NCBI RefSeq assembly: GCF_012275535.1
Contig: NZ_JAAVTK010000005.1
Coordinates: 124,001-188,000, forward strand
DNA: 64,000 nucleotides
Source: Hymenobacter artigasi
GTDB lineage: Bacteria > Bacteroidota > Bacteroidia > Cytophagales > Hymenobacteraceae
Reading direction: 5' to 3'
The notes beneath the pieces were generated by a model, which was not told the DNA's origin, made no database searches, and saw only the letters and a list, made by a program, of their open reading frames with translations. Positions 36,224 through 45,802 of the stretch are shown one piece after another (the stretch's first letter is position 1; each line of letters begins with the position of its first letter). The position numbers and the translations under genes were made by a program.

Positions 36224-37497
36224 GCAATACTCGTTCCCAGTACTTCCAGTAAAGCCCGGGCTTTCAACAGGCACTCCTCATACTCGCGCTCCGGGTCGGA
36301 GTCGTAAGTAATGGCGGAGCCGACCTGGAAGCTGAGGTAGCCGGTATCCTGCCGGTACTGAAGCGAGCGGATAACGACGTTGAAATCGAAACTTCCATCG
36401 GCTCCCACGTAGCCGATGCTGCCGCTGTAGAGGCCGCGCCGGCTGCTTTCGTAGTGCTCGATGAGTTGCATGGCGCGGATTTTCGGCGCGCCCGTCATCG
36501 AGCCCATGGGGAAAGTGGCGCGGAGGATTTCGGCCAGGCTGGTGCCGGGGCGCAGGTCGGCGGTGACGGTCGAAATCATCTGCCAGAGGTGGCGGAAGGG
36601 GTAGAGGCCGAAGAGTTCGGGCACGCGCACTGTGCCGGTGCGGGCCACGCGGGCGAGGTCGTTGCGCACGAGGTCCACAATCATCAGGTTTTCGGCCCGC
36701 TCTTTCTCGTCGTGCAGCAGGGTCTGGCGCTGCTGCTCATCGGCCGTCGGCGTGGCCCCGCGCCGGATGGTGCCCTTGATGGGCTGGGAAACCAACCGGC
36801 CATCGTGGTGCGACAGAAACCGCTCGGGGGAGGCGCAGAGCAGGAAATGCTCGTGCCAGCGCACGAAGCCCGCAAACGGCGCGGGCGATGCCTGCATAAG
36901 CTGCCAGAAAACCGCCACGGGGCTCAGCGTCACGTGCTCGGCGTAGAATTCCTGGCAGAGGTTCAGCTCGTACACTTCGCCGTTGAGAATATCCTCCCGA
37001 ATGGCCTCGACGGCCCGCAGGTAATCGGCTTTGGGCAGGCGCGGGTGCAGGGCGGGCACGGCCAGCGCCGCAGCGGGCGGCACGGGCTGCGCCAGAATCT
37101 GGTCTAAAACGCCATCCGTTTGCCCGTGAATCTCCAGCGTATCGGCCCGCCATACCAGCCAGGTTTCCGGCGTGAAGAAATGCAGGCGCGGCCAGGCAAA
37201 CCCCGCGAAGTTCGCGCTCTGCAGGGCTTCAATGTCGTTTTTTAAATCGTAGGTCAGGAACCCAAAGCGCGGGGCCTCCGTGGCGAGCGGCCCGGATAAA
37301 TCAGCCAGCGAATCAGGGCTGCTGTTCCCCGTAGCGGCCACCGCCAGTAGGCGCTTAAATGCGCCGTGCGGATATTCCAGGTCATTGGGCTCGAAGTAGG
37401 TGCAGTGCGGGAAGTCCGCGCCCCAGAACAGGGCCCGCACCCGAAAATCGGCGGGCAGCTCGTGCAGCGGAATGGTTACGGGAGAGGTTGCAGGCAC
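36220..37497 (-). CDS. pabB: Aminodeoxychorismate synthase component I / anthranilate synthase-like
   Basis: A 425-residue chorismate-binding enzyme. The catalytic motif PIKGTIRRG (Lys in PIKGT), HDEKERAENLMIVDLVRND, and GSMTGAPKIRAMQLIEHYE identify the family; the PIKGT variant favours PabB, which makes aminodeoxychorismate for folate, over TrpE (PIAGT). No pabA glutaminase or pabC lyase is adjacent. The stop codon is inside a palindromic repeat, so the natural C-terminus may have been altered by a few residues. Length is near the family norm. Confidence 0.92.
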   Translation of the reverse strand: MPATSPVTIPLHELPADFRVRALFWGADFPHCTYFEPNDLEYPHGAFKRLLAVAATGNSSPDSLADLSGPLATEAPRFGFLTYDLKNDIEALQSANFAGFAWPRLHFFTPETWLVWRADTLEIHGQTDGVLDQILAQPVPPAAALAVPALHPRLPKADYLRAVEAIREDILNGEVYELNLCQEFYAEHVTLSPVAVFWQLMQASPAPFAGFVRWHEHFLLCASPERFLSHHDGRLVSQPIKGTIRRGATPTADEQQRQTLLHDEKERAENLMIVDLVRNDLARVARTGTVRVPELFGLYPFRHLWQMISTVTADLRPGTSLAEILRATFPMGSMTGAPKIRAMQLIEHYESSRRGLYSGSIGYVGADGSFDFNVVIRSLQYRQDTGYLSFQVGSAITYDSDPEREYEECLLKARALLEVLGTSIA

Positions 37498-37549
37498 AGC
37501 TAGAAAGACGGTTGATGCGGCATTTTTCGACGATAAAGGTCGGACCGGG

Positions 37550-39136
37550 CTACTTCAACTCCCGCAGGGCCAGTTTGGCTTTGGCATCGGTGCTGTTTTT
37601 GTATTCGTGCCAGGGGTAACGCAGCGCCCGCTGAAAATAAAGGCGCGCCGTGGGCTTGTTGCCCACGCTTTGGGCCATGTATCCCTGTTGCAGAGCAGCC
37701 TGGGGGGCGTAGTAATAAGGGGCTTTGGGGCCCGCCTCGGTCTGGGTTTGCTCGAAATAGAACCAGGCCGAATCGAGCCGGCCCAGGCCCTGGTAGGCGC
37801 GGGCCCGGCGGTAGGGGGCCTCAATGCGGTCGCGCCAAAGCGTGGCCTGATTGGCGTGGAAGGCCCGCAGCGTACTGAGCGCCTCCCGGTCGTAGCCCCC
37901 GTCGGACTGCAGCCGGGCTTTAGTGAGGATGGGGTTGAGGGCCGTGGCCTCTTGGTAGTAATGCTGGGCGTACACGTCCTCCTCCACATCGGCCGGGCCG
38001 GCCTGATTGATGAGCGCCCGATATTTGGCTGCGGCCGCCGGTTGCCCACTCAGCCACATGGCCAGGTAAAGCTTGAAGGCCGCGTCCTTGCGGTAGTGCT
38101 GGCCCCGGAACTCGTGCAGAAACGCCAGGTTTTCGCGCTCCGAAGCCGCGTATTCGCCCCGGTAAAGCAGCAGGTCGGCGGCCATGTGGTGTAGGTAGGC
38201 AGTGGGCAGGTAGCCGGGACCGGTGGGCCGGGCGCGATAGGCGGCCAGGGCCGCCGCACCGTGGTGTTGGCGTTTTTCCACGCTGGTGCGCAGGTAGGCA
38301 AACAGCAGGTTGTCGGGCTGTTGGGTGGTGAGCTGCTCGGCTAGGTGCAATGCTTCGGCGGGCTTTTTATAGTAGCTTTCCCGAATCAGGGCCAGAAAAA
38401 TCTGGCTTTCGAGCTGGAAATCATTTGGCTGCGCGGCGGCCTGGCCCAGGCGTTGCAGGCCCGTATCCGAGTTAGCCGTGAGGCCCAGCAGGCGCAGCAG
38501 CCAGTGGTAGCCCTCGGGCAGCGAGCCCACTGCAAACTCGCAAACACCCAACGTTTTGCGGGCCGGCAGGAAGTTGGGGTAGTGCTTCACCACGTCCTGC
38601 ATCTGGTGGTAGCCGCTGCGCAGGTGGTAGCCCCCCACCACCAGGTGCTTGAATAGCAATTGGCTCAGCCCCAGGTGCAGCGTGATTTCGGCCCGGGCGT
38701 AATCGCGCAACGCGCTGGCCGGCGCATCATCCAGCGCGTCGAGGCGGGCTGTCTGCGTGGCCGTCAGCGCATCGTAGCGGCTGGCATCCTGGGTGATGAG
38801 CAGCTCCACAAAATCGGCACAGTTGGCCACCAGCAGGGGGGCGGGGGCGGTGGGCGCACTGGCCAGCTCGGGCCGGAGCAGGGCGCGGGCCGCGTCGAGG
38901 CGCAGCTTCATAACTTCCGCGTAAGCGCGGCGGCTGTTGGTGCTGAGGGCTTCGGGCTTCTGGCTTTGCGTTTCGGGCTGTGCGCTGTTATCGGCCAGCT
39001 GCCAAGCCTCAATGGCGTGAGGTAGATTCAGCACGCTTGCCTGGGTTAGCAGCGGCCCCGTCGCCAACGCCAATACCAGCCCCCCGCAACGAGCGAAGGC
39101 GCTAAGCGCAGCAACGGAGAAAGCACGACCAACCAT
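37550..39136 (-). CDS. Exported TPR-repeat protein
   Basis: A 528-residue protein from the Met at 39136 (the frame stays open upstream without conserved sequence). Residues 1-32 look like a signal peptide. The rest is helical with TPR-like units, for instance FLALIRESYYKKPAEALHLA, LAFLHEFRGQHYRKDAAF and ARLYFQRALRYPWHEYK. The overall layout recalls a Bacteroidota secreted TPR family related to DUF3808/TTC39-like repeats. Function unknown; scaffolding at the periplasm or outer membrane is plausible. It stands 53 bases upstream of pabB on the same strand and 82 bases after the zinc-ribbon gene, from which a terminator separates it. Confidence 0.78.
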   Translation of the reverse strand: MVGRAFSVAALSAFARCGGLVLALATGPLLTQASVLNLPHAIEAWQLADNSAQPETQSQKPEALSTNSRRAYAEVMKLRLDAARALLRPELASAPTAPAPLLVANCADFVELLITQDASRYDALTATQTARLDALDDAPASALRDYARAEITLHLGLSQLLFKHLVVGGYHLRSGYHQMQDVVKHYPNFLPARKTLGVCEFAVGSLPEGYHWLLRLLGLTANSDTGLQRLGQAAAQPNDFQLESQIFLALIRESYYKKPAEALHLAEQLTTQQPDNLLFAYLRTSVEKRQHHGAAALAAYRARPTGPGYLPTAYLHHMAADLLLYRGEYAASERENLAFLHEFRGQHYRKDAAFKLYLAMWLSGQPAAAAKYRALINQAGPADVEEDVYAQHYYQEATALNPILTKARLQSDGGYDREALSTLRAFHANQATLWRDRIEAPYRRARAYQGLGRLDSAWFYFEQTQTEAGPKAPYYYAPQAALQQGYMAQSVGNKPTARLYFQRALRYPWHEYKNSTDAKAKLALRELK

Positions 39137-39165
39137 GAAACGACAAATACCAAAAGCCCGGCAAC

Positions 39166-39196
39166 AAAAAAGGAACGGCACTGCCGTTCCTTTTTT
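39166..39196 (-). terminator. Terminator of the Nif3 - zinc-ribbon operon
   Basis: Perfect inverted repeat AAAAAAGGAACGGCA (left arm from 39166) with a one-base loop; on the minus strand ends in six T, 23 bases after the zinc-ribbon gene. Confidence 0.9.
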
Positions 39197-39218
39197 CAAT
39201 TCATAAAGCAACCGAAAG

Positions 39219-39980
39219 CTACGCAACACGCGCTTCCACGTCGGCCAGAATCCGGCCGCAGTGCTCGCACACGATGATTTTCTTGTGCGAGATGATGTCG
39301 GCCTGGCGCTGGGGCGGCACCGTGTTGAAGCAGCCACCGCAGGCGTCGCGGCGCACCAGCACCACGGCCAGGCCGTTGCGCACGTTGCCGCGAATGCGGG
39401 TGTAAGCCGTCAGCAGGCGTTCTTCCACCGGCTTGGTAGCTTCCTCGCGCTGGGCCATGATGTTGCGCTCTTCCTCTTCGTTTTCCGAAATAATGGTGTC
39501 GAGCTCGCTCTTTTTGGTGTCGAGGTCCTTGCGGCGCTCGTCCAGTTTCGACTTCGTACCGCTGATTTCAGCGTTTTTCACGTCAATCTGGTACTGCGAC
39601 TCCTTGATTTTCTTATCGGCAATCTGGATTTCCAGGCGCTGCAGCTCAATTTCCTTGGCAATGGCTTCGAACTCGCGGTTGTTGCGCACGTTCTGCTGCT
39701 GCTCGTCGTACTTTTTGATGAGCGTTTCGGCATCCTTGCTGGCTTGCTTGCGGCTCTTGATAAAGTCGTTCAGGCCCTGAATGTCCTCGTCGAATTTCTT
39801 CACACGCACCTCATAGCCAGCAATTTCGTCTTCCAGGTCGCTCACTTCCTCGGGCAAATCGCCCCGCACGCGCCGGATTTCATCGAGCTGCGAATCGAGG
39901 TGCTGCAAGGTGAGCATGGCTTCGAGCTTGGCGGCTACGGGAACGTCGGCGGGAGCCACGGCGGCACTTTTAGCAGTCAT
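39219..39980 (-). CDS. Zinc ribbon protein with long coiled coil
   Basis: A 253-residue protein: a helical coiled coil from about 20 to 190 (LEDEIAGYEVRVKKFDEDI, NNREFEAIAKEIELQRLEI) and a C-terminal C4 zinc ribbon with DACGGCFN (about 212-219) and CEHCGR (about 238-243). This is the zf-RING_7 family (DUF164), a nucleic-acid-associated protein of unknown role found in most Bacteroidota, usually next to Nif3. Its start overlaps the Nif3 gene end by 11 bases. The pair is a conserved operon whose job is not known. Confidence 0.92.
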   Translation of the reverse strand: MTAKSAAVAPADVPVAAKLEAMLTLQHLDSQLDEIRRVRGDLPEEVSDLEDEIAGYEVRVKKFDEDIQGLNDFIKSRKQASKDAETLIKKYDEQQQNVRNNREFEAIAKEIELQRLEIQIADKKIKESQYQIDVKNAEISGTKSKLDERRKDLDTKKSELDTIISENEEEERNIMAQREEATKPVEERLLTAYTRIRGNVRNGLAVVLVRRDACGGCFNTVPPQRQADIISHKKIIVCEHCGRILADVEARVA

Positions 39981-41091
39981 ATTGAACGGGGTTCGTAGGG
40001 GTTTCAGCGATTAAGACCGCAAAAGTACGTTCAAATCCGGCCGTTAGCAAATCCCGGAATACTTCGCCGGTGAACTGTTCGCTCTCAAAATGGCCCACGT
40101 CGCAGAGCATCAGTTGGCCCTCGGCCCCAAAAAACTCGTGGTATTTTACATCGCCGGTCACGTAGGCATCGGCCCCCGCCGCCCGCGCCGCGCCGATGAG
40201 AAACGCGCCCGCTCCCCCGCAGATGGCCACCGTTTTAATTGGTTTTTCAAACGCCGTGTGGCGCACCACGGGCACCAGCAGCTGCTGCTTCAGCAGCTGC
40301 CGGAACGCGGCCGGGGCCAGCGCCTCGGGCAGCTCGCCCACCAGGCCCGCGCCTATTTCCTGATGCACGTTTTCGAGCTTAATCAATTCATAGGCAACCT
40401 CTTCATAAGGGTGCGCGGCCCGCAAGGCCCGCAGCACGGCCGCCTGCCGGTGCAGCGGTAGCAGCACTTCGAGGCGTAATTCGGCCACGGCTTCGGGCTG
40501 GTTTTGGGTCCCGATGGCGGGCTGCGTGCCCGTGCCGGGCGTGAAGGTGCCGGTGCCTTCGGTGCGGAAGCTGCAGTCGGAATACTGGCCCACCTGGCCG
40601 GCCCCGGCGGCGTAAAGGGCGGCCAGCACGCGGCCGGCCAGGTCGGTTTGCTGGTCCTCGGGCCGGTTGGGCACGTAGGTAATGAGGCGGGCCAGGGTGC
40701 CGCTTTGCGGGGCCAGTACGCGGGTTTTTAGCAGGCCAAGTTTTTCGGCGAGCTTGTCGTTGACGCCGCCGCGCACGTTGTCGAGGTTGGTGTGGGCGGC
40801 GTAGATGGCCACGTCGTTTTTGAGGGCGGCAATGATGGTCTGCTCCACTTCATTGGCTCCGGTGAGGCGCTTGAGGGGCCGGAAAATAACCGGGTGGTGG
40901 GCCACCACCACGTTGCAACCGCGCCGCACGGCCTCGGCTACGATGGCCGGAGTGCAATCCAGCGTTATCAGTACACCGGTTATTTCGGCCTGCGGGTCGC
41001 CGCATTGCAGGCCGGCGTTGTCGTAGCTTTCCTGGTAGGCGAGGGGCGCGGCGGCTTCCAGCAGGCGGGCAAGGTCTTGAACGGTGGGCAC
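39970..41091 (-). CDS. Nif3-like dinuclear metal-center protein
   Basis: A 373-residue protein of the Nif3/YqfO family (often named GTP cyclohydrolase 1 type 2 homologue). Metal-binding residues are visible in VVAHHPVIFRPL (two His), AHTNLDN (His and Asp), and near the end in DVGHFESEQF (His, Glu). Between the halves (about 125-270) lies the PII-like insertion domain of the YqfO type, with RAAHPYEEVAYEL. Forms toroidal hexamers; the physiological reaction is debated. It is coupled to the zinc-ribbon gene downstream. Confidence 0.93.
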   Translation of the reverse strand: MPTVQDLARLLEAAAPLAYQESYDNAGLQCGDPQAEITGVLITLDCTPAIVAEAVRRGCNVVVAHHPVIFRPLKRLTGANEVEQTIIAALKNDVAIYAAHTNLDNVRGGVNDKLAEKLGLLKTRVLAPQSGTLARLITYVPNRPEDQQTDLAGRVLAALYAAGAGQVGQYSDCSFRTEGTGTFTPGTGTQPAIGTQNQPEAVAELRLEVLLPLHRQAAVLRALRAAHPYEEVAYELIKLENVHQEIGAGLVGELPEALAPAAFRQLLKQQLLVPVVRHTAFEKPIKTVAICGGAGAFLIGAARAAGADAYVTGDVKYHEFFGAEGQLMLCDVGHFESEQFTGEVFRDLLTAGFERTFAVLIAETPTNPVQYDC

Positions 41092-41123
41092 TTTGGGGAG
41101 AGGGTTGGGTTTTAAATGTTGCG

Positions 41124-41813
41124 TTATGAGTTGGGCAGGCAGCGGCCCAGCATCTCTACATAGTGTGCTACGTTCGCGGCCTCATCCCGGCTTTTGTACT
41201 GCATGAGGTAGCGCGGGTGGTCGAGCACGATAATTTCATCGAACAAATTAAGCTCGGCGTTGAGGCGCTTGAAGAATTCGCCGTTGCGCTTGCCCAGGCT
41301 CACAGCCACATCGCGGCGCAAACCTAACACTTCTACCTGCTGGCGCAGCGAAAGCCGAATATCCGGCCACAGGGCTTTGGTGAGGGCGGGGGAGTCGTAA
41401 TAATTGTAGTTAAGGCCATTTTTCAGCAGCACCAGTGGGTATAATGACCCCACATAAAAGTGCTGATAGAATGCCGCCGGCCCACCCATTTCCGCAATGA
41501 CTTTGTACACGAATTGGGTGGAGGTTTCGGGCCGCTGCCGGGGCAGGTCGTGCTCGATGCCGCACAATTCGGCCAGGGCCGTGGGGTCGGTGAAGGCGAC
41601 GCCGGTGCGGCCCATGCCCAGCCGGCCGGGATTGATGCCCAGCACGGCCACGCGCGGCGGCGCTTCGGCGTAGAATTCAAGGGCAAACCGGCTCAGTAGG
41701 TCGAATACGGCCGGCTCGCGGAACGGGCTTTGGGCTTCTACCCCCGCCGGCAGGGCCGTGGGCAGGGGGAAAGTGCGCAGGAGGTGCGGAAGGGAAATAG
41801 CCAGATTTGGCAT
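41124..41813 (-). CDS. SMUG2-like uracil-DNA glycosylase family protein
   Basis: A 229-residue protein of the uracil-DNA glycosylase fold, of the SMUG2 (formerly DUF4918) type. It has the first catalytic loop in VAVLGINPGRLGMGRTGVAF (about 55-74), a central segment FYVGSLYPLVLLKNG, and the second motif LDHPRYLMQYK (about 198-208), where the HPR segment contacts DNA. It would remove uracil or related bases during base-excision repair. It is 32 bases before the Nif3 gene on the same strand and may share its transcript. Confidence 0.86.
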   Translation of the reverse strand: MPNLAISLPHLLRTFPLPTALPAGVEAQSPFREPAVFDLLSRFALEFYAEAPPRVAVLGINPGRLGMGRTGVAFTDPTALAELCGIEHDLPRQRPETSTQFVYKVIAEMGGPAAFYQHFYVGSLYPLVLLKNGLNYNYYDSPALTKALWPDIRLSLRQQVEVLGLRRDVAVSLGKRNGEFFKRLNAELNLFDEIIVLDHPRYLMQYKSRDEAANVAHYVEMLGRCLPNS

Positions 41814-41830
41814 AGATTATCGAAGCATTA

Positions 41831-42517
41831 TTAGGGAATAGCTGGAGTGGCCGTGCGATGCGCCGGGGTGCCCAAGGGCCATGTCAGGGCTACCGCGTCG
41901 GGGCCGATGCTAATTCGACTCAGCAACGGGTAGAGGGCCCGGGCGCCGTGCTGGTGGTGGGCCGCAAACTGCAATCCATCGAACAAAAGCAGGAATCCGC
42001 CTTGCAGCAGCAACGACTGCCCGTAGCCCCGCCAGCGCTCAGGGGAGCCCGAGGCGGTGGGATTGCGGCTTTTTTCGAGCAGGTAAACGCCCGTGGCCAG
42101 GTAGGCCACGTCGAGGCCGGCGTTGAACAGGTAGAGGTTTTCGGTGCGCAGCTGGGCGCGTACGTTGGTGGCGCGGTCGGCAGCCGGCTGCCGACTGGCC
42201 CGCCGGGCGGCCAGGTAGCCGGTGCCCGCCAGGGCCAGGTTAACGGCGCCCCAGCCAATATTCATCTGATGAAAATAGTGGGCCGAGCCTTCTGTTTGGC
42301 TCGTAGCAATGCCGCCGACTACTAAATTGCCCACGGCCCAGCCGCCCAATACCGCCAGCCCCCGCTGGTCGAGCCGGGTGCGCTCGGCCGCAAAAGCAGT
42401 TAGCCCAGTCGAGGAGGCGGGCAGCTGCCGGGGCAACGAATCGGCGGGGGCCTGCGCCCACGCGGGCACCATCGGGACCACGGCCAGCAGGCAGCCAAGC
42501 AGGAAGAACGAGCGCAT
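41831..42517 (-). CDS. DUF6992-like membrane protein with signal peptide
   Basis: A 228-residue protein from the Met at 42517, with a signal peptide (1-22, LLGCLLAVVPMVPAWAQA). The mature part has about five hydrophobic segments and the characteristic helix FHQMNIGWGAVNLALAG, which I associate with the Bacteroidota DUF6992 family. It also has QQ or HH rich loops such as FAAHHQHGARAL. Function unknown; inner membrane likely. The open frame extends 25 codons upstream into the lpxK promoter region on the other strand and is not used in this call. It precedes the SMUG2-like gene by 17 bases. Confidence 0.75.
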   Translation of the reverse strand: MRSFFLLGCLLAVVPMVPAWAQAPADSLPRQLPASSTGLTAFAAERTRLDQRGLAVLGGWAVGNLVVGGIATSQTEGSAHYFHQMNIGWGAVNLALAGTGYLAARRASRQPAADRATNVRAQLRTENLYLFNAGLDVAYLATGVYLLEKSRNPTASGSPERWRGYGQSLLLQGGFLLLFDGLQFAAHHQHGARALYPLLSRISIGPDAVALTWPLGTPAHRTATPAIP

Positions 42518-42598
42518 GGAAATGGTAAATAGCGTGAGGTGAAGGGTTGGGGGCAACCGCTTCGGGGCGTATTTGTGCGGGTGGCCCGGCAACCGCCG

Positions 42599-42606
42599 TA
42601 CTTTTG
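42599..42606 (+). promoter_or_regulatory. Promoter -7 box of lpxK
   Basis: TACTTTTG fits TAnnTTTG and lies 29 bases before the GTG at 42636; it decides that start over the in-frame ATG at 42573. Confidence 0.7.
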
Positions 42607-42635
42607 CGGGCCTTTGCTCCGGTAATAGTTCGCGC

Positions 42636-43703
42636 GTGCAGTCCGTTATAATCTTTTTACTGTTGCCGTTTTCCTGGCTTTACGCCGCCGTGCTGGCCGT
42701 GCGCAACTGGCTCTACGATATCGGCTGGAAACGGACCGAAACTTTCGCCGTGCCGCTGCTCAATGTGGGCAACCTGCGCGTGGGCGGCACTGGCAAAACG
42801 CCGCACGTGAGCTGGCTGGTGGAAAAATTGCTGCGCCAGGGCCACCGCCCGGCCATCCTCAGCCGGGGCTACGGCCGCCAGACCAAAGGCCCGCGCCTGG
42901 CCGGCCCCCAGGATTCGGCCGCGACCGTGGGCGACGAGCCCTGGCAGTATTTCGAGCAGTTTGCGGCCCACGGCGTGGTAGTGGCCGTGGCCGAGGAGCG
43001 CCGGCTGGGCGCGCACCTGTTGCTGCGCGAACACCCGGAAACCACCGTCATCGTGCTCGACGACGCCTACCAGCACCGCGCCGTGCGCCCGGCGCTCAAT
43101 ATTCTGCTCACGGAGCTGGCCCGGCCTTTTTATGATGACTACGTGCTGCCCGCCGGCCGTCTGCGCGAAAGCCGCGCCGGGGCCGCCCGGGCCGATGTCG
43201 TCATCGTAACCAAGTGCCCGCTCACCCTTTCAGCCGCTGACCAGCAGGCCGTCGCGCAGCAGATTCGGCGCTACAGCCGGCCCGGTGTGCCCGTGCTTTT
43301 TTCCGCTTACGAGTACGCCCCGCCCCGGGCGCTGCCAGGTGCCTCGGCTACCGTTTTGCCCGCCACCCCTGCGGGCCCCGCCCTGCTGCTGACGGGTATT
43401 GCCCAGCCTGGCCCGCTGCGCGAATACCTGGAAAACCAGGGCTATAACATTCGGCACCACGCCAATTTCCCCGACCACCACGCCTTCACGCCGGAGGATG
43501 TGGCGGCGCTGCGGGCGCATTGGCAGCCGGGCTGGCCTATTTTTACGACGGAAAAGGACGCCACGCGCCTGCTGGCTCCCGAATTGCGGGCCGCCCGGGC
43601 CGGGCTGCCGCTCTATACCATTCCGGTACGGGCGGCGTTTCTGGGCAGCGGTGGCGTGGTTCTGCGCCAGCTGTTGCCGCCCGTGCCCGCTGCGGGTGCT
43701 TGA
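42636..43703 (+). CDS. lpxK: Tetraacyldisaccharide 4'-kinase
   Basis: A 355-residue inner-membrane-associated kinase that phosphorylates the 4' position of the lipid A precursor. The N-terminal hydrophobic helix (about 4-22), VGNLRVGGTGKTPHV (P-loop, about 48-62), ILSRGYGRQTKG, VIVLDDAYQHRAV (Asp-Asp pair and His), and LTGIAQPG, FPDHHAF near the end are diagnostic. Start is GTG at 42636, supported by the promoter box. It heads a rightward group with the putative porin and miaE, and fits with lptE elsewhere in the window in lipopolysaccharide biogenesis. Confidence 0.95.
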   Translation: MQSVIIFLLLPFSWLYAAVLAVRNWLYDIGWKRTETFAVPLLNVGNLRVGGTGKTPHVSWLVEKLLRQGHRPAILSRGYGRQTKGPRLAGPQDSAATVGDEPWQYFEQFAAHGVVVAVAEERRLGAHLLLREHPETTVIVLDDAYQHRAVRPALNILLTELARPFYDDYVLPAGRLRESRAGAARADVVIVTKCPLTLSAADQQAVAQQIRRYSRPGVPVLFSAYEYAPPRALPGASATVLPATPAGPALLLTGIAQPGPLREYLENQGYNIRHHANFPDHHAFTPEDVAALRAHWQPGWPIFTTEKDATRLLAPELRAARAGLPLYTIPVRAAFLGSGGVVLRQLLPPVPAAGA

Positions 43704-43758
43704 TTTACATTGACTTGACTGGCGGCAATATTGCCCGCCCGTCTATTTTGTTTCCTCC

Positions 43759-45795
43759 TTGAAGGCTCTGCAATCTCCTTTTTTACGCTCCTGGTCGTGC
43801 CTGTGGCTCCTTGTCTGCCTGTTGCTGCTGCTGGCCGCGCCCTGTGCGCGGGCCCAGGTAGTAGATGACTCGACCAAGGTGCTGTACGGCCCCAAAACGA
43901 CCCGCATCATCTACGAGGCCGAGGTACTGCGCGATTCCACTTCCGGCACGCCGCTCGATACCACGCTCACCAAGTGGCCGCAGGCGCGGTTCTGGTTTCA
44001 CGATACTACCTTCCAGCAGGATTTGGGTACGGTGGGCTCGGCCTCGCGGCCGCTGCTCTATCAGCCTAACTTTGAGCTGGGGGCCCGCTTCGGGCGCAAT
44101 GCGTTCGATAAATACGCCCGCGATGCCCGCACGGTGCCGTACTACGATTCCCGCTCGCCCTATTCGTTTTTCCGGGTGGTGCAGTCGGGCGCGGGCGAGC
44201 AGGTATTCGAAATCAGCTACAGCCGCAGCCTGAAAAAAAACTTCAGTGTGGGCGTGGCCTACGAGCGAATTGCCTCCAATAAAGTACTGGCGGCCAAGGG
44301 TTCTCGCGATGGTCTGGTGGAGCATTCCAACCTGCTGTTTTTTGGTCGGTATCAAAATGACAACGAGCGATACCACCTGCTATTCAACTTCAGCAACGTG
44401 CGCCACCGGGCCCTGGAGCAAGGCGGTATCAAGCCGCTGCTGCCTGACGAAAAAACTCCGCAGGACCTCTTCAACTACGCCGAGCAGCAGGTATGGCTCA
44501 CCCAGGCCGCCAACAACGAGGACCGTGACGAGCTCTACCTCACCCAAACCTACCGCCTGCTCGGGCGCGGCCTCACCGTCTACCACACCTTCGACGCCAA
44601 GCGCCAGTACAACAGCTTTGCCGATTTGGGGCTGGAAACGGTTCGCCCGTCCGATGGGTCGCTGGAGCGCTCGTTTTTCCCCAGCTCCTTCAACAGCCCC
44701 ACCGCCACTATCGACCGGGCCGAGTACCGCCAGGTCGAAAACACCATCGGGGTGCTGGGCCGCACCAAAGCCGTCGAATACCGCCTCTACGCCCGCGACC
44801 GCGAGGCTTCCCTGGTCAGCCAGACGCTGCTCACCGGCTCTACCACTGCCAACCTGATGCTGCGCCAGCCCGTCCCGTCGCGCTTGTTCAACCAATTCTT
44901 TGTCGGGGGCACGGCCGCTTTCAACTACCGCACCATTTACGCCGTGGAAACGGCCGGCGAAGTCTACCTGCTGCCCCTGAGTGGCCTGAGTTCGGATAAT
45001 TTCAGCCCCGAATACTGGTTTCGGGGCAATGTGCGTACCGGCCCGCTTTCGGCTGAGGTGCTGGCAAATTCCTATTCACCCACGCTCACCCAGCAGGAGT
45101 TCATCGGCAACCACTACGCCTGGAGCCACTGGAGCGGCAAATACATCAGCCCCGCCACCAATGCCGTCGATGGCACGTTTGATAAAAACATCAATACCCT
45201 GCAGTTTACCGGCCGCCTGCAGCTGAAGCTGCCCAGCCTGGGCCTCCTCACCAGCCAGCGCTTCGAGGCCAGCGTGAGCGGCGTAAACATCGCCAATCTG
45301 GTGTATTACGGTACCACGGGAGCCCCGCAGCAGCTCGGCACCAATCGGAATCTGGTCATCGCCTTTGCCCGCCACCGCACCATGCTGGGCCGCGTGGGCT
45401 TCGACAACCAGGCCACCTATACCAAGGGCGACAATGACTCTGAAGGTCTGCGTATTCCCAGCTTGGTAACCAATTCGCGGGTGTTTTACGAAAGCTACCT
45501 TTTTGGCAAAGCGCTGTTCAACCAGATTGGGGCTGAGGTTTATTATCAGTCCGCGTTCCGGGGCTACGATTATAGTCCCAGCAGCCAGCAATTCTACCAG
45601 CAGGACCATTTCACCATCGGCGCGCACGCCATTGCCGACGTGTTTTTTGTGGCCGATATCAAAACCGTTGAGCTATTTCTAAAAGTAGCCTACGTTAACC
45701 AGGGGCTTTATTCCAACGGCTATTACGCTTCGCCTTTTTACACCGGCTATCCGCGTCGGTTTCAGCTGGGCGTGAAGTGGAATTTCTTCAATTAG
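43759..45795 (+). CDS. Putative outer-membrane porin
   Basis: A 678-residue exported protein. The signal peptide (1-33, LWLLVCLLLLLAAPCARAQ) precedes a segment with the family signature FWFHDTTFQQDLGTVGSASR (about 75-94), then alternating strands through to a C-terminal aromatic residue in FQLGVKWNFFN, as expected for a β-barrel. This is the Bacteroidota putative-porin family of roughly 650 residues; what it transports is unknown. The start appears to be a TTG at 43759, as no ATG or GTG lies in frame before the signal peptide. It follows lpxK by 55 bases and precedes miaE by 7. Confidence 0.86.
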   Translation: MKALQSPFLRSWSCLWLLVCLLLLLAAPCARAQVVDDSTKVLYGPKTTRIIYEAEVLRDSTSGTPLDTTLTKWPQARFWFHDTTFQQDLGTVGSASRPLLYQPNFELGARFGRNAFDKYARDARTVPYYDSRSPYSFFRVVQSGAGEQVFEISYSRSLKKNFSVGVAYERIASNKVLAAKGSRDGLVEHSNLLFFGRYQNDNERYHLLFNFSNVRHRALEQGGIKPLLPDEKTPQDLFNYAEQQVWLTQAANNEDRDELYLTQTYRLLGRGLTVYHTFDAKRQYNSFADLGLETVRPSDGSLERSFFPSSFNSPTATIDRAEYRQVENTIGVLGRTKAVEYRLYARDREASLVSQTLLTGSTTANLMLRQPVPSRLFNQFFVGGTAAFNYRTIYAVETAGEVYLLPLSGLSSDNFSPEYWFRGNVRTGPLSAEVLANSYSPTLTQQEFIGNHYAWSHWSGKYISPATNAVDGTFDKNINTLQFTGRLQLKLPSLGLLTSQRFEASVSGVNIANLVYYGTTGAPQQLGTNRNLVIAFARHRTMLGRVGFDNQATYTKGDNDSEGLRIPSLVTNSRVFYESYLFGKALFNQIGAEVYYQSAFRGYDYSPSSQQFYQQDHFTIGAHAIADVFFVADIKTVELFLKVAYVNQGLYSNGYYASPFYTGYPRRFQLGVKWNFFN

Positions 45796-45802
45796 AAAGA
45801 CG

